From contig OY757014.1 in assembly GCA_963580285.1 (NCBI GenBank), forward strand, positions 12,600,725-12,664,724: DNA of 64,000 nucleotides. The letters are read 5' to 3'. Below, piece by piece: positions 23,251 through 36,070 of this stretch (position 1 is its first letter; the number at the start of each line of letters is the position of its first letter). The translations under genes and the position numbers were made by a program. Source of the stretch: Lucinisca nassula. Taxonomy: Eukaryota > Mollusca > Bivalvia > Lucinida > Lucinidae. The notes beneath the pieces were generated by a model. The model was not told where the DNA came from. It was given only the letters and a program-made list of their open reading frames with translations, and did not search any database.

Positions 23251-24148
23251 GGCAACTTGGTTATGGGCAATGTTAGAGTTTCTTAAAAAATATGTTTGAT
23301 GTCAAGGTCAAGGTCCAAGGTAAAAAGTTATGGTGATGCTGGAAAGATCTTTTGAATGCACATGTGAAATATGACAGCCATATTGCTTTGCATCAAGTAA
23401 TGGCCAATGGTAAATTTTTAAAAGTTGGTGAAATGTCAATGTCAAGATCACAAATTAAAAAAATATATACCACTGGAATGGCATAGTAAAAAGATATGCA
23501 CATGTAAAATATGAAAGCCCGAACACTTACCATAAGTTTTTTGAAATTAGATCAAAATGTCAAGATCATGAAAATGTTGGTACCGCTGGAAAGGTCTTGT
23601 GACATTTAAAGGAATGCAAATGTGTAAAAAGGAAAGAATTATCATTTGCTATTCAAAAGTTAAGCCCAACTCAGGTTTTCTCTGTTTTTTGTGGACAGTC
23701 ATACTGATGGACAGACAGCTGAGCAGACCAAAAAACTGTACTGTATTTGCTCCCGTAACTTTTTTAATTCCGGGGCATAAAAATTCTGTAAAAATGATGG
23801 TATTAGGATCCTCAAACAGTAAGACCACTCCACTATAAATAGCTTGTCTGACTGTTACACTAAATTTTTCATTGGTTTGATTACTATTATCCACCAGTCA
23901 GACCAGTTCTCGCCAATCATGATGGTGGGCTTAATATAGGCTTCATCTGAGCCATGAGTTTTTATGCCCCCTGCATCGGATGATACACCAATCTATGCCA
24001 AGGACACTTTTCCAGGCGAGTTACGCTGTCCAACGACAGGTGTTATTGAAATTCAAGTTTTTTTTTTTTGTTTTTTTTGGTGGGGTGGAGGTAGGCCCCT
24101 GGGTGGGGGCATTTGTGTTGTATTGACACATTTCTAGTTTTTTCACAT
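23251..24148. repeat. Degenerate tandem repeats, then unassigned
   Basis: 'aaaatgtcaaggtcaag', 'gctggaaaggtcttgtg' and 'tgcacatgtgaaatatgaaagcc' recur at loose 120-150-bp spacing to about 23650, resembling the E4 core. 'tatgccccctgcatcgg' at 23959 resembles an F-family terminus. No gene. Confidence 0.5.
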
Positions 24149-27016
24149 TTTTTTTAGCTCACCAGAGCCAAAGGCTCCGGGGGAGCTTATAGGATAGGCA
24201 GTTGTCTGTCGTCGTCGTCGTCGTCTGGCGTTAACATTTTCAAACGACATCTCCTCTGAAGCCGCTAGGCCCATTGGGCCCAAATTTCATCTGTAGCATC
24301 CTTGGGTTGGGGGATTGAAAGTTTGTGTTTTTTTTTATGAAATTCGGCTTATTAGTTTGGTTGCTATGGCAACTTAGAGTTTCCATAGACTTATAATGGG
24401 GAAAATTGAAAAATGGCATTTACTGCTAAGCCGCTGCAGATATTTTGACAAAACTTTCATAGAAATATTTCTTAGGCAATCTACTATCTGCCATATGATT
24501 TTATGCCTACTGCTCATTTGTATTGGTTGCCATGGAAACCAAAATGAAAAAAATAGAAAAAAAATACTTAAAAAATCATCTCCTCAGAAACCGTATGCTC
24601 TATGAGGCTGAGAGTTTATGGAAATATTCACCATATTTGCCTTTACAGGTTTTGTGTTTTTTTATAAAATTCGGCTCTTTAGTTTGGTTGCTATGGCAAC
24701 TTAGATTTTCCATAGACTTATAATGGGGAAAATTGAAAAATGGCATTAACTACAAAGCCTTTGCAGATATTTTGACAAAACTTTCATAGAAATGTTCCTT
24801 TAGCAAACTTCTCTCAGCCATATGCTTTTATGTCAACCTGGGGGTCCAGTAGGTTGTGCCGGGGCCATGCGCCGCCCCCCAGTACTTCATAAAATGCCTT
24901 ATATCTCAGAAACCTTACAGATCCCCACCCCTAAACCATATATATTCTTGTTTCTATTGATAAGACGCATTCATTGACACCGACCTGGAGGTCCTCCAGG
25001 ATGCGCCGAGGGCATGCCCCACCCCCTCCACTTCATAAAAGGCCCAATATCTCGGAAACCATTCAGATCCCCACCCCTGAACCCTATATACTCTTGTTCC
25101 TTATGATAAGACGCATTCAGTGACATCAAACTGGGGGTCCCCCGGGATGCGCCGGGGCCATGTCCCGCCCCTCCATTTCATAAAAGGCCCAATATCTCGG
25201 AAACCTTACAGATCCCCACCCCTAAACCATATATATTCTTGCTCCTTATGATAAGACACATTCATTGACCCCAAATTGGGGGTCTTCCGGGGTGCGCTGG
25301 AGCAATGCCCTACCCCTTCACTTCACAAAAGGCCATATATCTCAGAAACTGTTCAGATCCCTACCCCTAAACCATATATGTTCTTGTTCATTATGGTGAG
25401 ACACATTCAGTGACACCAACCTGGGGGTCCCCAGGGATGTGCTGGGGTCATGCCCCACCCCTCCATTTCATAATATCACAATATCTCGGAAACCTTACAG
25501 ATCTCCACCCCTAAACCATATATATTCTTGTACCTTATGATAAGACACATTCATTGACACCAACCTGGGGGTCTCCCTGGGCCTTGCCCCACCCCTGCAC
25601 TTCACAAAATGCCTTTTATCTCAGAAACTGTTCAGAGCCCCACCCCTAAACCATAAATATTCATCTTCCTTATGATAAGGCACATTCATTAACACCAGCT
25701 TGTGAGTCCCCGGGGCATGCCCATAGCATGCAGGCCTTGCTCCACCGCTTGACTCCATTAAAAGCCACATATCTCAGAAATAGTTCAGATCCCCACCCCT
25801 AAACCATATATATTCTTGTTCCTTATGATAAGACACATTCATTGACCCCAAATTGGGGGTCTTCCGGGGTGCGCTGGAGCAATGCCCTACCCCTTCACTT
25901 CGCAAAAGGCCATATATCTCAGAAACTGTTCAGATCCCTACCCCTAAACCATATATGTTCTTGTTCATTATGGTGAGACACATTCAGTGACACCAACCTG
26001 GGGGTCCCCAGGGATGTGCTGGGGTCATGCCCCACCCCCTCCATTTCATAATATCACAATATCTCGGAAACCTTACAGATCTCCACCCCTAAACCATATA
26101 TATTCTTGTACCTTATGATAAGACACATTCATTGACACCAACCTGGGGGTCTCCCTGGGCCTTGCCCCACCCCTGCACTTCACAAAATGCCTTTTATCTC
26201 AGAAATGTTCAGAGCCCCACCCCTAAACCATATATATTCATCTTCCTTATGATAAGGCACATTCATTAACACCAGCTTGTGAGTCCCCGGGGCATGCCCA
26301 GGCCTTGCTCCACCGCTTGACTTCATTAAAAGCCACATATCTCAGAAATAGTTCAGATCCCCACCCCTAAACCATATATATTCTTGTTCCTTATGATAAG
26401 ACTCATTCAGTCACACCAACTTGGGGGTCTCTTTGTGCTGAGGCAATGTGCCCCGCCCTTCCACTTCATAAAAGGCCATATATTTCAGAAACCATTCAAA
26501 TCCCCACCCCATATTCATATATGTTCTTGTTCCTTATTATTAGCACACCTACTGTAGGGGTGTCCGCAGGGGCCAGTCCTCTCCTTTCCACTTCATGAAA
26601 GTATATCTTGGATACCGTTCAGATTCCCACCCCTATACCATATATATACTTGGTCCTTATGATAAGACACATTTAGGGACAACAATCTTGGGCTTTCCTG
26701 GGAACGACAGGGCATGCTCCAACCCCTCCACTTATATCTCCAGCCATGCAGATCCCCACTGCTAAACCATATATATTCTTGTTCTTTGTGATAAGACACA
26801 TTTAGTGACACCAACCAGGGCTCCATTGGGTCCATGCCCCACCCCCTCTACTTCATAAAAGGCCTAATGTTTCATATACTGAGTCCACATGGGTGCTCAT
26901 TTGGATATGACGGTTCATTTGGCAGATTAAAATGATATCCTGTTAAAATACATGGCTGCAATTGGGCAGTGCCCACCTGAGCTCTGGTGAGCATAGTGGC
27001 CCATGGGCCTCTTGTT
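24149..27016 (-). mobile_element. E-family element E3, complete
   Basis: The minus strand opens AACAAGA, stem-loop GGCCCATGGGCC, then GCTCACC (26990-27016), and closes with a CGTCGTC-rich stretch and GAGCC-TTT-GGCTC...GGTGAGCT (24156-24222). The core (about 24830-26870) is a different repeat from E1/E2: ~125-145-bp units with 'cagatccccacccctaaacc', 'atatattcttgttccttatg' and 'gacaccaacctgggggtcc'. A segment of several units is duplicated (25265-25780 is close to 25845-26320). No protein recognised. Confidence 0.75.
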
Positions 27017-27737
27017 TCAATATAATTATGGTATTCAAATGCCCATTCACAGCTAGCTAATAGGACAAGAGGCTGAACTTTTTCCATGAAATTACCAAGA
27101 TTTTTTATCAGTGTGTGTTACCAAGGCTCTGGAAAGACTGGCTAAGTGCTGGGTCACCTGGAACTGTGCTAGTTGACTGCATTAATGTAGGTTATTGACT
27201 TTATACAGTGAACTTTTAAGCAATATATCATTTGGTGAATCATTCTCAAGGTTGCTTCTCTGTGACCAATATTTCATAATATAAAGCCAATAGCCCTTTT
27301 CATATATGTACCCAAGTTTAACTGTCTATTATTAATTTATAGTGCACTATTAGTATATTGTTTTTATCGGAGGTCATCCATATTAACACCAGGTCAACCA
27401 ATATTAAATGAGGTCAAGTGGGGTAAAAAAATCAATATTCACGTTTTAATTTAATTTTGTGCAGTATCCATTTAATTGTATCAATTAATAAAATTGTAAT
27501 TAATCAAGTAATTTCGTTTTATTCCAAATACAGGTCTGAGGTCTGCTGCATTGGTCCGAGGCCGTAACATTATATTAAAATCTGTCCAAAATGAACAGTA
27601 AAAAATTACTGGGACCATATGAGCAAATAGTGTAGACCCACTATTTACCATTCTGTCCCCAGTAACGCATTTTTCTTTTAAAAATAGTAAATCAAATAAA
27701 CTGTCATTCTACTTTTGATGAGTGAATGCAAATGAGA
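27017..27737. other. Unassigned AT-rich DNA
   Basis: No coding signal or recognised repeat. Confidence 0.4.
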
Positions 27738-30526
27738 AACAAGAGGGCCATGACGGCCCTGGATTGCTCACCTGATCCACCCTGTAATACCTAATGGTAG
27801 GTAATACAGTAAGTACCTTGTCAGAAGAAAAATACATGGCCAATATGAAGGCTCTACTCAAATGGTTCAAAAGTTATGATAAAGTAGGTCAAAATCAAGG
27901 TCACAGGTCAAACTTTTTGTATGGATGTGAAGCCATTGTCACAAGGAATATACATGTATATGCCAAATATGAAGGCTCTATCTCAAATAGTTCCAAAGTT
28001 TTTATCAAGTTGGTCACAGATCAAGGTCAAGGTCACGTCAATTTTTTTTGCATGAGGGGGAAGACATTGTCACAAGGAACATACACGCCAAATATGAAGG
28101 CTCTAACTGAAATTCTTTTTTCTGTATCCCTTTCTGATATAATTGTACTTATACAATGATACTGTGTTTATATGTTTTGTGTTATTATATTTGAATGAAA
28201 TAAAGTTTAAACTAAAAGTTATGAAAAAAACGATCAAACGTCAAGGTCACATGTCATCAAGTTTGCATGTTTGAGAAGCCCTTGTCATAAGAACCCTACA
28301 TGCCAAATATGAAGGCCCTATCTTAAACGATCTTAAATGGTTCAAAATTTATGAGAAAGAAGGTCAAAGGTCTAGGTCACAGGTCAAAATTTTTGTATGA
28401 GAGAAAGTCGATGCCACAAGGAACATACACGCCACTTATGAAGGCTCTACCTCAAATGGTTCAAAAGTTATGATTAAGTAGGTCACATGTCAAGGTCACA
28501 TGTCAATTTTGTATGACACAAGGAAACTACATGCCAAATATGATGGCTGTAACTCAAATGCTTAAAAATTATGACAAAGTTGCTAAAAGGTCAAGGTCAT
28601 ACGACAAAAATTTTTGAATGGGTGGGAAGACCTTTTCATAAGGAACATACATGCCAAATATGAAGGCACTATCTCAAATGGTTCAAAAGTTATGATAAAG
28701 TAGGTCAAATTTCAAGGTAAAGGTCAGAAATCATTTTATGTGTTATTAGAAAACCCTTTTCGCAAGGAACCTACATTCCAAATATGAAGGCTGTATCTCC
28801 AATGCTTAAAAAGTTATGACAAAGTTCAAGCTGGTGGATCAAAATTTTTGAATGGTTGGGAAAACCTTGTCACAAGGAGCATACTTGCAAATATGAAGGC
28901 TCTAACTCACATGGTTGAAAAGTTACAGGTCAATATTACAGGTCATTTATTATATTTGAGTGGGAAGCCCTTGTCCCAAGGAACCTACATGCCAAATATG
29001 AAGGCTCTATCCCAAATGGTTCAAAAGTTATGGCAAAATAACCTTCTGATCAACTTTTTAATTTGACATGACCCATATTCGAACTTGGCTGAGATATTGT
29101 CAAGATGATCATTCTGGGCGAGTTTGATGATGAATGGACTCTAGTGTGTTCACAAGATTTTTCTAAGATTTATCATACTGACCTACATTTTGACCCCATG
29201 TGACCCATATTCAACTTGACCTAGATATTGACAAGATGATCATTCTGAGCAAGTTTGATGATAATTAGACTAAAATTGCAGTCTCTAGAGTGTAAACAAG
29301 GTTTTCCTATGATATGACCTACTTTTTGACCCCATATTCAAACTTGACCAAGACATTGTAGAGATGATCATTCTGAGCAAGTTTATGATTTGACCAAAAC
29401 TGTGGTGTCTAGAGTGTTAACAAGGTTTTTCTATGATTTGACCTACTGACCTAGTTCTTGACCTGACATGACACATATTTGAACTTGACCAAGATATTGT
29501 CAGGATGATCATTCTGAGCATGTTCGAGGATTATTGGACCAAAACTGTGGCCGCTATAGTGTTAACAAGGTTTTTTCTTAAGGTTTGACCTACTGACCTA
29601 CTTTTGACCCAACATGACCCATATTCGAACTTGACTGAGATATTGTCAGGATGATCATTCTGTGCAAGTTGAAGGATGGTTGGACCAAAACTGGGGCCTC
29701 TAGATTGTTAACATGGTGTTTCTATGATTTGACCAACAAAGGTCAAAGGTCAAGCTGAAGGATCAAAATTTTAGAATGGTTGGGAAAACCTTGTTACAAG
29801 GAGCATACATGCAAATAATGCATACATGCAGATATTGTCAGGATGATCATTCTGAGCAAGTTCGAGGATTATTGGACCAAAACTGTGGCGGCTAGAGTGT
29901 TAACAAGGTTTTTCTAAGGTTTGACCTACTGACCTACTTTTGATCCAACATGACCCATATTCGAACTTTGGAATACCTTGGTAGTGGCCCTCAAGACAAA
30001 GCTTCATACTAAATATCAAAGACCTGACATGACCCATATTTGATACTTTTGACCTGACATGACCCATATTTGATCTTGACCGAGATATTGTCAGGTTGAT
30101 CATTCTGAGCAAGTTTGAGGATGATTGGACCAAATCTGTGGCCTCTAGAGTGTTAACAAGGTTTTCTATGATTTGACCTACTGACCTAATTTTTGACCCC
30201 ACATGACCCATATTCGAACGACCGACATACTCTCAAGATGATCATCCTGAGCAAGATTGAAGATGACTTGACCAAAACTGTGGCTTCTAGAATGTTAACA
30301 AGGTTTTCCTTTGATTTGACCTGAAGACCTACCTTTTCACCCGACATGACCCATATTCAAACTTGACCGAGGCATTGTCAGGATGATCATTCTGACCAAG
30401 TTTGATGATGATTGGATCAAAACTGTGGTTAACAAGAAAAGTTTATGCACGCACGACGCACAGCACATGACACACACTGCACGAAGAACGACGACACCGG
30501 ACATCTCACAGTCACAGTGAGCTAAA
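27738..30526 (+). mobile_element. E-family element E4, complete
   Basis: 5' end AACAAGA, stem-loop GGGCC-ATGAC-GGCCC, then GCTCACCTGATCC; 3' end CAGTGAGCTAAAA (30515-30526) after a CACGACG-rich stretch. The core consists of two unrelated repeats: first ~130-bp units ('caaggaacatacatgccaaa', 'ggttcaaaagttatg', 'ggtcaaggtcac'; 27800-29045), then ~155-bp units ('gatattgtcaggatgatcat', 'tctagagtgttaacaagg', 'tgacctactgacctac'; 29080-30420). Open frames in it are by-products of the repeats. Confidence 0.78.
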
Positions 30527-30589
30527 AATATTTTAAGATCAGTGCCTCCATCCATACAGTGCAGGATATATGGTGCTGTAGGTTTATGC

Positions 30590-30735
30590 CTGCCCAGGAA
30601 GTGATGTGTCTACCTCTCCTTAACCCCAAGTGGTAGGGCTTGAGATTTCTTTCAATCTCAATTTTGGTTGTCCCACAAATGTGAGCTTAGTCTCCAACAT
30701 GACTTAAAAGTGTTGACTGGGATGTAAACCTTGTC
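30590..30735 (+). mobile_element. SINE-3, decayed
   Basis: 'gcttgagatttctttcaatctcaa', 'gtcccacaaa' and 'gtgttgactgggatgtaaacc' follow the SINE-3 body. Head and tail are lost. Confidence 0.6.
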
Positions 30736-30879
30736 AGGAAGAAACAAAAGATCAGTAGATTAATGAACAACTCTTTTTTCCATCTCTTTTATTTTTTAAC
30801 TGTATTTTTTGTGCATATATATATATATTTATAAACATAACAACAAAGAAAAGTTGAACTTCAATGGCTGAAAATGTAA
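30736..30879. other. Unassigned AT-rich DNA
   Basis: (AT)n run near 30815-30828. Nothing else seen. Confidence 0.4.
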
Positions 30880-31778
30880 GGAAATTAGATTGTATACCAT
30901 GGCAAATAAGGCCATTTTTGGCCCCAAGGCTTTTATTTGTACAATCTTGGTGGAGGTTCACTTGATGAAGCTTCATACCAAATATCAAAGACCTGGGCCT
31001 TCTGGTTTCAGACGAAGATTTTTATATGTTTTCCCTATATAAGCCTTTATAAAACCAGTGGGCCCTGGGCAGGGTCGGTTTTGACCCCAGGGCTATAATT
31101 TGAACAATCTTGGTAGAGGTCCACTAAATGAAGCTCCATACCAAATATCAAAGACCTAGGCCTTCTGGTTTCAAACAAGAAAATTTTTAAAGTTTTTTTC
31201 TTATTTTCCCCTTTTCGTTGCCATGGCAACCAGAGTTCTGCACGGAATCGAATTCTTCGAACAAATTTGAGAGAGGACCTCTCAGGGACCATTTCTGCCA
31301 AGTTTGGTCAGAATCTGTTCAGTGGTCTAGGAGGAGATGTTGTTTAAAGAAATTGTGAACGGACGGAAAGATGGACAGACGACGACAGAGATGACCGATC
31401 ACAATAGCTCACTTTGGCTAAGGTGATGTGTGTGTGAATTCGGGTTTAATGTCGCTTTCAACAATTTTTCAGTCATATCACGACGGTGTCTGGTTGCGAC
31501 AGGGTGCTCAATGCTCACGTTTATAGTGCTGCCTCACTGAAGTATCATGTCCCAGACACATTACATGATACCACACCCAGTCACATTATCCTGACACTGG
31601 ATCGACCAGTCCTAGCTCTACCCCGTAAATCTGAGTGCCAAACGAGGAGCAGCTAGTACCATTTTTAACGACTTTGGTATGTCGCGGCCCGGGATCAAAC
31701 CCGAGACCTCCCGTTCCCCGGAGCGGACACTCTACCAACTGAGCTATCGGGGCCGGTTTGGCTAAGGTGAGCTAAAAA
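30880..31778 (+). mobile_element. E-family fragment E6 (3' part)
   Basis: Two units of the 165-bp core (30900-31200), the conserved 3' segment ('gtttggtcagaatctgttcagtggtctaggaggagatg'-type), a GACGACGAC stretch and the end AGCTCACTTTGGCTAAGGTGAGCT, which is split by a SINE-1. The 5' end is absent. Confidence 0.7.
31427..31756 (-). mobile_element. SINE-1 (tRNA-derived), inside an E terminus
   Basis: 330 bp, same family as 9615 and 14257. Perfect 14-bp target-site duplication TTTGGCTAAGGTGA at 31413-31426 and 31757-31770, splitting the terminal stem-loop of E6. B box variant GGTTTGATCCC. Confidence 0.93.
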
Positions 31779-33210
31779 AAGTTGCATAGAACATTCAAAC
31801 AGATAAGCAAAGTTCCAGAAATTTCATAATGGTGCAAAAAACTTTTTGAGGGTTACATCACCTATTGGTATGAGTTCCCCTATTCAAACTGTGCAAGTTT
31901 TTGCATGGCGACACAGATGACCAAAAAAAATTCTAAGTCGGAAAAGGGGCATAACTGTGCCAAAAGTATTTTGAGGGTTACCTCACCTATTCGTATGGGT
32001 CTCCGGACGTTAGCCCCCCAGGATGTTTGCCCCCCAATGACTAATGTAAAAATGGACATTTGCCCCCCAGTTGAAAATGCGACCCGGACATTTGCCCCCC
32101 AGAGCTTATTTTTGGTATGGACATCTGCCCCCCAGTGCTTATTTTACAGGTGGACATTTGCCCCCCACTGCTTATTTCAGAACGGGACATTTGCCCCCCA
32201 ACCCGCTGCCTGATACATCTACCATTCCATATTTTTGTATTATCTGTAAATAAATAAATAAAAATAAGTCTTGCATTACCATTAACTTGCAAGGATATTC
32301 ATTATACAGACTTGTATATAGCCACATAATTTACACGATAACGTTTTGGTTATGGTTTTACAGCCCATTCAAGATCATTTCTATTTCTTCAAGAATTAAC
32401 CATCAGTGTATCCAGTGTAAAAACCACTTGAGTTTCCATTGCAGAAATAGGCGTGTGACATTGGACCCTCAGTGAGGCACAAACTCAATATATGGTTTTG
32501 TAGCTGACTTGCTTAACCCTTATCCTGCTGAATAAATTAAGCATCTCCAAGTGTTGACTATTAAACTTTCACATTCTTGGTATGCTTTTGTAAACTTAAC
32601 AAACTGCATGACAAACAGTATAGATCCCCATCAGATGGCATCTGATCTGGATCTATACTGTTTTCTAAGGTAGGGGTTGTCCTTAACAGCATGTTATTAT
32701 TGGATTTATATTTATATAGATGGAGTAATTTGTTGCCTAACATTTTGTTTTGATCTGGATCTATGCTGCTTGTAAAGCTATGGGTTGCCATTTACAGCAG
32801 ATAATTATTTATACCAAAAATAAGCTCGGGGGGGGGGGGGGGGGGGGGCAAGTGTCCGGGTCGCATTTTCAACTGGGGGGCAAATGTCCATTTTTACATT
32901 AAGTCAGTGGGGGGCAAACGTCCTGGGGGGCAAATGTCCTGGAATCATTGGTATGAGTTCCCCTTTTCATAGTGAATAACTAGTCCGAGTTTCAGGTAAA
33001 TATGTTCAGTAATGACAGAGATATTACAAAATGTGCACGTTTTCGCACAAAGATGATGCAGACGACAAAAAAAAAACACAAAAGGGGCAAAACTGTGCCA
33101 AAAATATTTTGAGGGTTACCTCACCTATTGGAATGTGTTCCCCTTTTTATAATGAACAAGAAGTCTGATTTTCAAGTAAATATGTTCAGTAATGACAGAG
33201 AAATTACAAA
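31779..33210. repeat. Diverged tandem repeat hosting an inverted-repeat element
   Basis: Units with 'gagggttacctcacctattggtatgagttcccc' and 'ggggcaaaactgtgcc' occur at 31846, 31972, 32946 and 33111. The array is interrupted by the inverted-repeat element at 32003-32942. Confidence 0.65.
32003..32942. mobile_element. Inverted-repeat element with GGACATTTGCCCCCC phrases
   Basis: Arms 32003-32122 and 32810-32942 are inverted copies (both include 'gtaaaaatggacatttgcc', 'gttgaaaatgcgacccggac' and 'gagcttatttttggtat'). The phrase GGACATTTGCCCCCCA occurs about seven times in the left arm and its extension to 32205, and four times in the right arm, with a ~24-nt G-run at 32828. The interior (32206-32809) includes a diverged MITE-2. 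No transposase. An 83-aa frame over the phrases is a repeat artefact. Confidence 0.7.
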
Positions 33211-33738
33211 ATGTCCAAGTTTTTGCAGATATTCAAATATTTTGAAATTGGCTCATGCTACATAATTATAAGGAGGATGATTCCATTTGGTACAAAAAGG
33301 GTTAAATTAACATTAAAAATTTTTAAGTCTGTGACCCTGACCTTAAAGTCTTACCCATGGGTGGGGGTGTTGTCAAATAAACCTGTGTACCTGTATCTAT
33401 CACCATACAGGTTCTGGAATTTTTATGACACTGTCATAAGCAGCTGATTATTGATAAGACCCATATGTTTACTGGAGGTCAGAAAGTAATAGATAAGATC
33501 AAAGAAAATTTGAGGAAAAAATGCTTTTGAGTTCATATTAGAATTATTTAAAAGAAAATAGAATTCAACCTATAATTATAAAATAAATAAACAAATTTCT
33601 AAAGGAACATTTTTAAAGATAAATATAAAAGCAAAAAAAGACAAACATTAATATGAGTATATAAATAAATTTATATTGGAACATTTATGATAAATTAAAA
33701 GGATAAAGAAATAAGGAATATAAAGAAAAAAGACACTA

Positions 33739-33774
<36 letters not shown>

Positions 33775-34511
33775 ATAGATAAATAAATAATGGCATTTAG
33801 AATTCTGAAATGTACTGAAATAAAAGGAGAATTCATTTCAGCTATAATCCATTGTTGTCAGAGAAACCCTAAAAGGAGGACTGAGCTAACAGTGCAGACC
33901 TAGAGCGGAGGCTGCATAATGCATGTCTGATCAGGGTCTCATTCCACTGTCTGATAACAGCAATTTCAGTATAGAACCAAATCCACCTAAAATATTAGAC
34001 ATCCTAATTCCCCATAAGCCGCTGCACCATGCAGCAACTGATCAGGGTCTCAATCCACTGTTTGATAACAGAAATGTATGTGTTATTTAGAAAACATGAC
34101 ATCTATTACCTCTTAAGCAGCTGATGGACTTTTCAAACTTACATATAGGTGTAAAAGTGCATCAGACTAAAATGGGTAAATTCTGAAGTAAAGTAATAAA
34201 AAGAAATAAACTTCAAATCTAACATTTTTGAAAATTAATTTAAAAATAAAAATAATGAATAAAATTAGAAAGAAAATATGAACCAGGGTATTCCAGTTGA
34301 AAGAAAAAACTGGGGAAAGCCTTTTTATCTGCAACCCCATGACCATGCTGTAATTAGAAGTCACCATGTCAACAAGTCCATGTAATGAACACCCCAGCAG
34401 TCCCAACTTTATGCAGTCAACCCTGGATTTCAAGAGTATAATTATTTATCAATCAACCAGGTTGTATAGAACACTAAGCTTTTCAATGCTGAGCCCATGT
34501 GATTATTAAAA
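33211..34511. other. Unassigned AT-rich DNA with (AAAT)n
   Basis: (AAAT)n at about 33740-33790. MITE-1 end fragment near 33270-33305, and halves of the 'gatcagggtct' palindrome at 33893-34065. No gene. Confidence 0.5.
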
Positions 34512-34586
34512 CCGGTGTAACGGGCCAGCCCAGTTCTTCCCCGGGGAAGAAACTGACTGGGGGGAAGAACCGGCCTGTTACACCGG
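34512..34586. repeat. 75-bp near-palindrome
   Basis: CCGGTGTAACGGGCC at one end and GGCCTGTTACACCGG at the other; inside, GTTCTTCCCC faces GGGGAAGAA. A compact hairpin of unknown origin. Confidence 0.75.
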
Positions 34587-34820
34587 CAACAGCTATTTAT
34601 CTAGAGTATTAATATGATGGGTAATTATTAAATTAAGAGGAGTATCTGTAGAATGTGGATTGGAATCATGGGTTGGGCTTGCAAGCATTGTAGACCCAGA
34701 TCAGTTGCTGCAGAAAGTGGCATCTGACCAGGGTCTACAATTTAGTTCTCAGTCCAGGACCAGTTTCCACAATTTACACCCAGACAGTATCAGAACTTTT
34801 ATTTTTCTTATTTAGTTTTG

Positions 34821-35106
34821 GTTTATATTGAGGTTTAACGTCCCCGTTGACACTATTTAAGACTTTTGGTGACTTTACTTCCATTTTTATCGGGACTTTT
34901 ACACGACACTGAGATGCAATGACATCTCAAGCCCTGCCAACCAATGAAACCAGAGGGCCAACTGCAAATAGCTTATATGTATTGGATGGTCTGACTCACA
35001 CCACTTTGCATGGGCAGACTTAGGTCCTACTAAGTGGTTTACCAGTACTCATGAGTGGTCAGTTTCAGCTCTGCATGGAAGCACCATGCGGTCGATGGCG
35101 GTGGCG
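34821..35106 (-). mobile_element. SINE-3, diverged
   Basis: Contains 'gaggtttaacgtccccgttgac', the 'gagatgcaatgacatctcaagccctgcc' body and 'tcagctctgcatggaagcacc'. The head is partly deleted. Confidence 0.75.
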
Positions 35107-35431
35107 ATTTTCTGATTTGTGCTTCAAAACATAGGTGCAGCAGTTCTACAAGCAGCACAATCTGCCCAAACAGAAGAAAAATGGACATTCAGAAGGTTTC
35201 TTTTCAATAGGCATGACTGTGTTCCCTCACAACCGTTCCCTCACATTTAGATGAGAACAGAAAAATATATGACTGTGTAAATTAATAAGAAACAGAGACT
35301 ATCAGTGATGAGGTCTCACACCTCATTGTGTTTGAACCTCAGTCCAGTCACATGTTGGGCATCATTTTCTACAACGTATGGTCAGCTGGTTTTTCTCCAG
35401 ATAGTGGGATGTGAAAAATTAAATACACCTA

Positions 35432-35650
35432 TTAACCCTTTTAGTACCAAATGGAATCATCCTCCTTATATATAGCAGGAGTTCATTTCAAAATTTAGGG
35501 GTGTCAGGTTGTGTTTTCTTCAAAATTTGTTGGAAATTGGCTGAACTTTTAGTAAACAGTGGAGGCCCTGATCAGATGCCGCGTTCTGCAGCGTCTGATC
35601 TGGGCCTGCACTGTTTGCCAGGATACCTATTTTGAGGTTTCTGAAACACT
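35432..35650 (+). mobile_element. MITE-1 copy
   Basis: TTAACCCTTTTAGTACCAAA terminus, 'ctccttatatatagcaggag', then the palindrome 'aggccctgatcagatgccgc' / 'gcgtctgatctgggcctgca'. Homologous to 38325-38551 in the opposite orientation; the far end is lost. Confidence 0.65.
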
Positions 35651-35963
35651 AAAACAATAAGATCTTTTAAAACTTTATTTGCCTTGGAACCAAAACCATA
35701 GTGGATGAACACTGGTTCCAAAAAAGAAGAAAAAAAGAAAAATAACTAAGGCTGTTATTCCTTTTTTTTTTGTGTGTTGTTTTTTTATCTTGTAATTTTA
35801 TTTACCCTTATTGTACTTTAGACCATTTTTATCTAAAAATACTTTAAAAATGGAAAAGAAAACAAACTTTAAAAATATATATTTACCTTCCTGTCTGCTC
35901 TTTTCACAATGTTGTTAGGCATTTAAGATGATCTGAACATCCACTGCAGTTCTATATGAATGT

Positions 35964-36070
35964 AGGACGATTTGGCCAGCGGACGATTTTGCCTGGACGA
36001 TTTGGCCTAGGACAATTCAGCCTAGGACAATTTGGCCAGCTAACAATATTGGGTAGGACAATTTGGCCAG
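35964..36070. repeat. GGACGATTTGGCC phrase repeat
   Basis: About seven copies of a 13-15-bp phrase (GGACGATTTGGCC, GGACAATTCAGCC, GGACAATTTGGCC) in 107 bp. The inverse GGCCAAATTGTCC occurs at 43071 and a partial one at 36911. Confidence 0.75.

Noticed and set aside
32041..32292. 83-aa frame with repeated GGQMS phrases
   Set aside because: Direct translation of the GGACATTTGCCCCCC phrase repeat.
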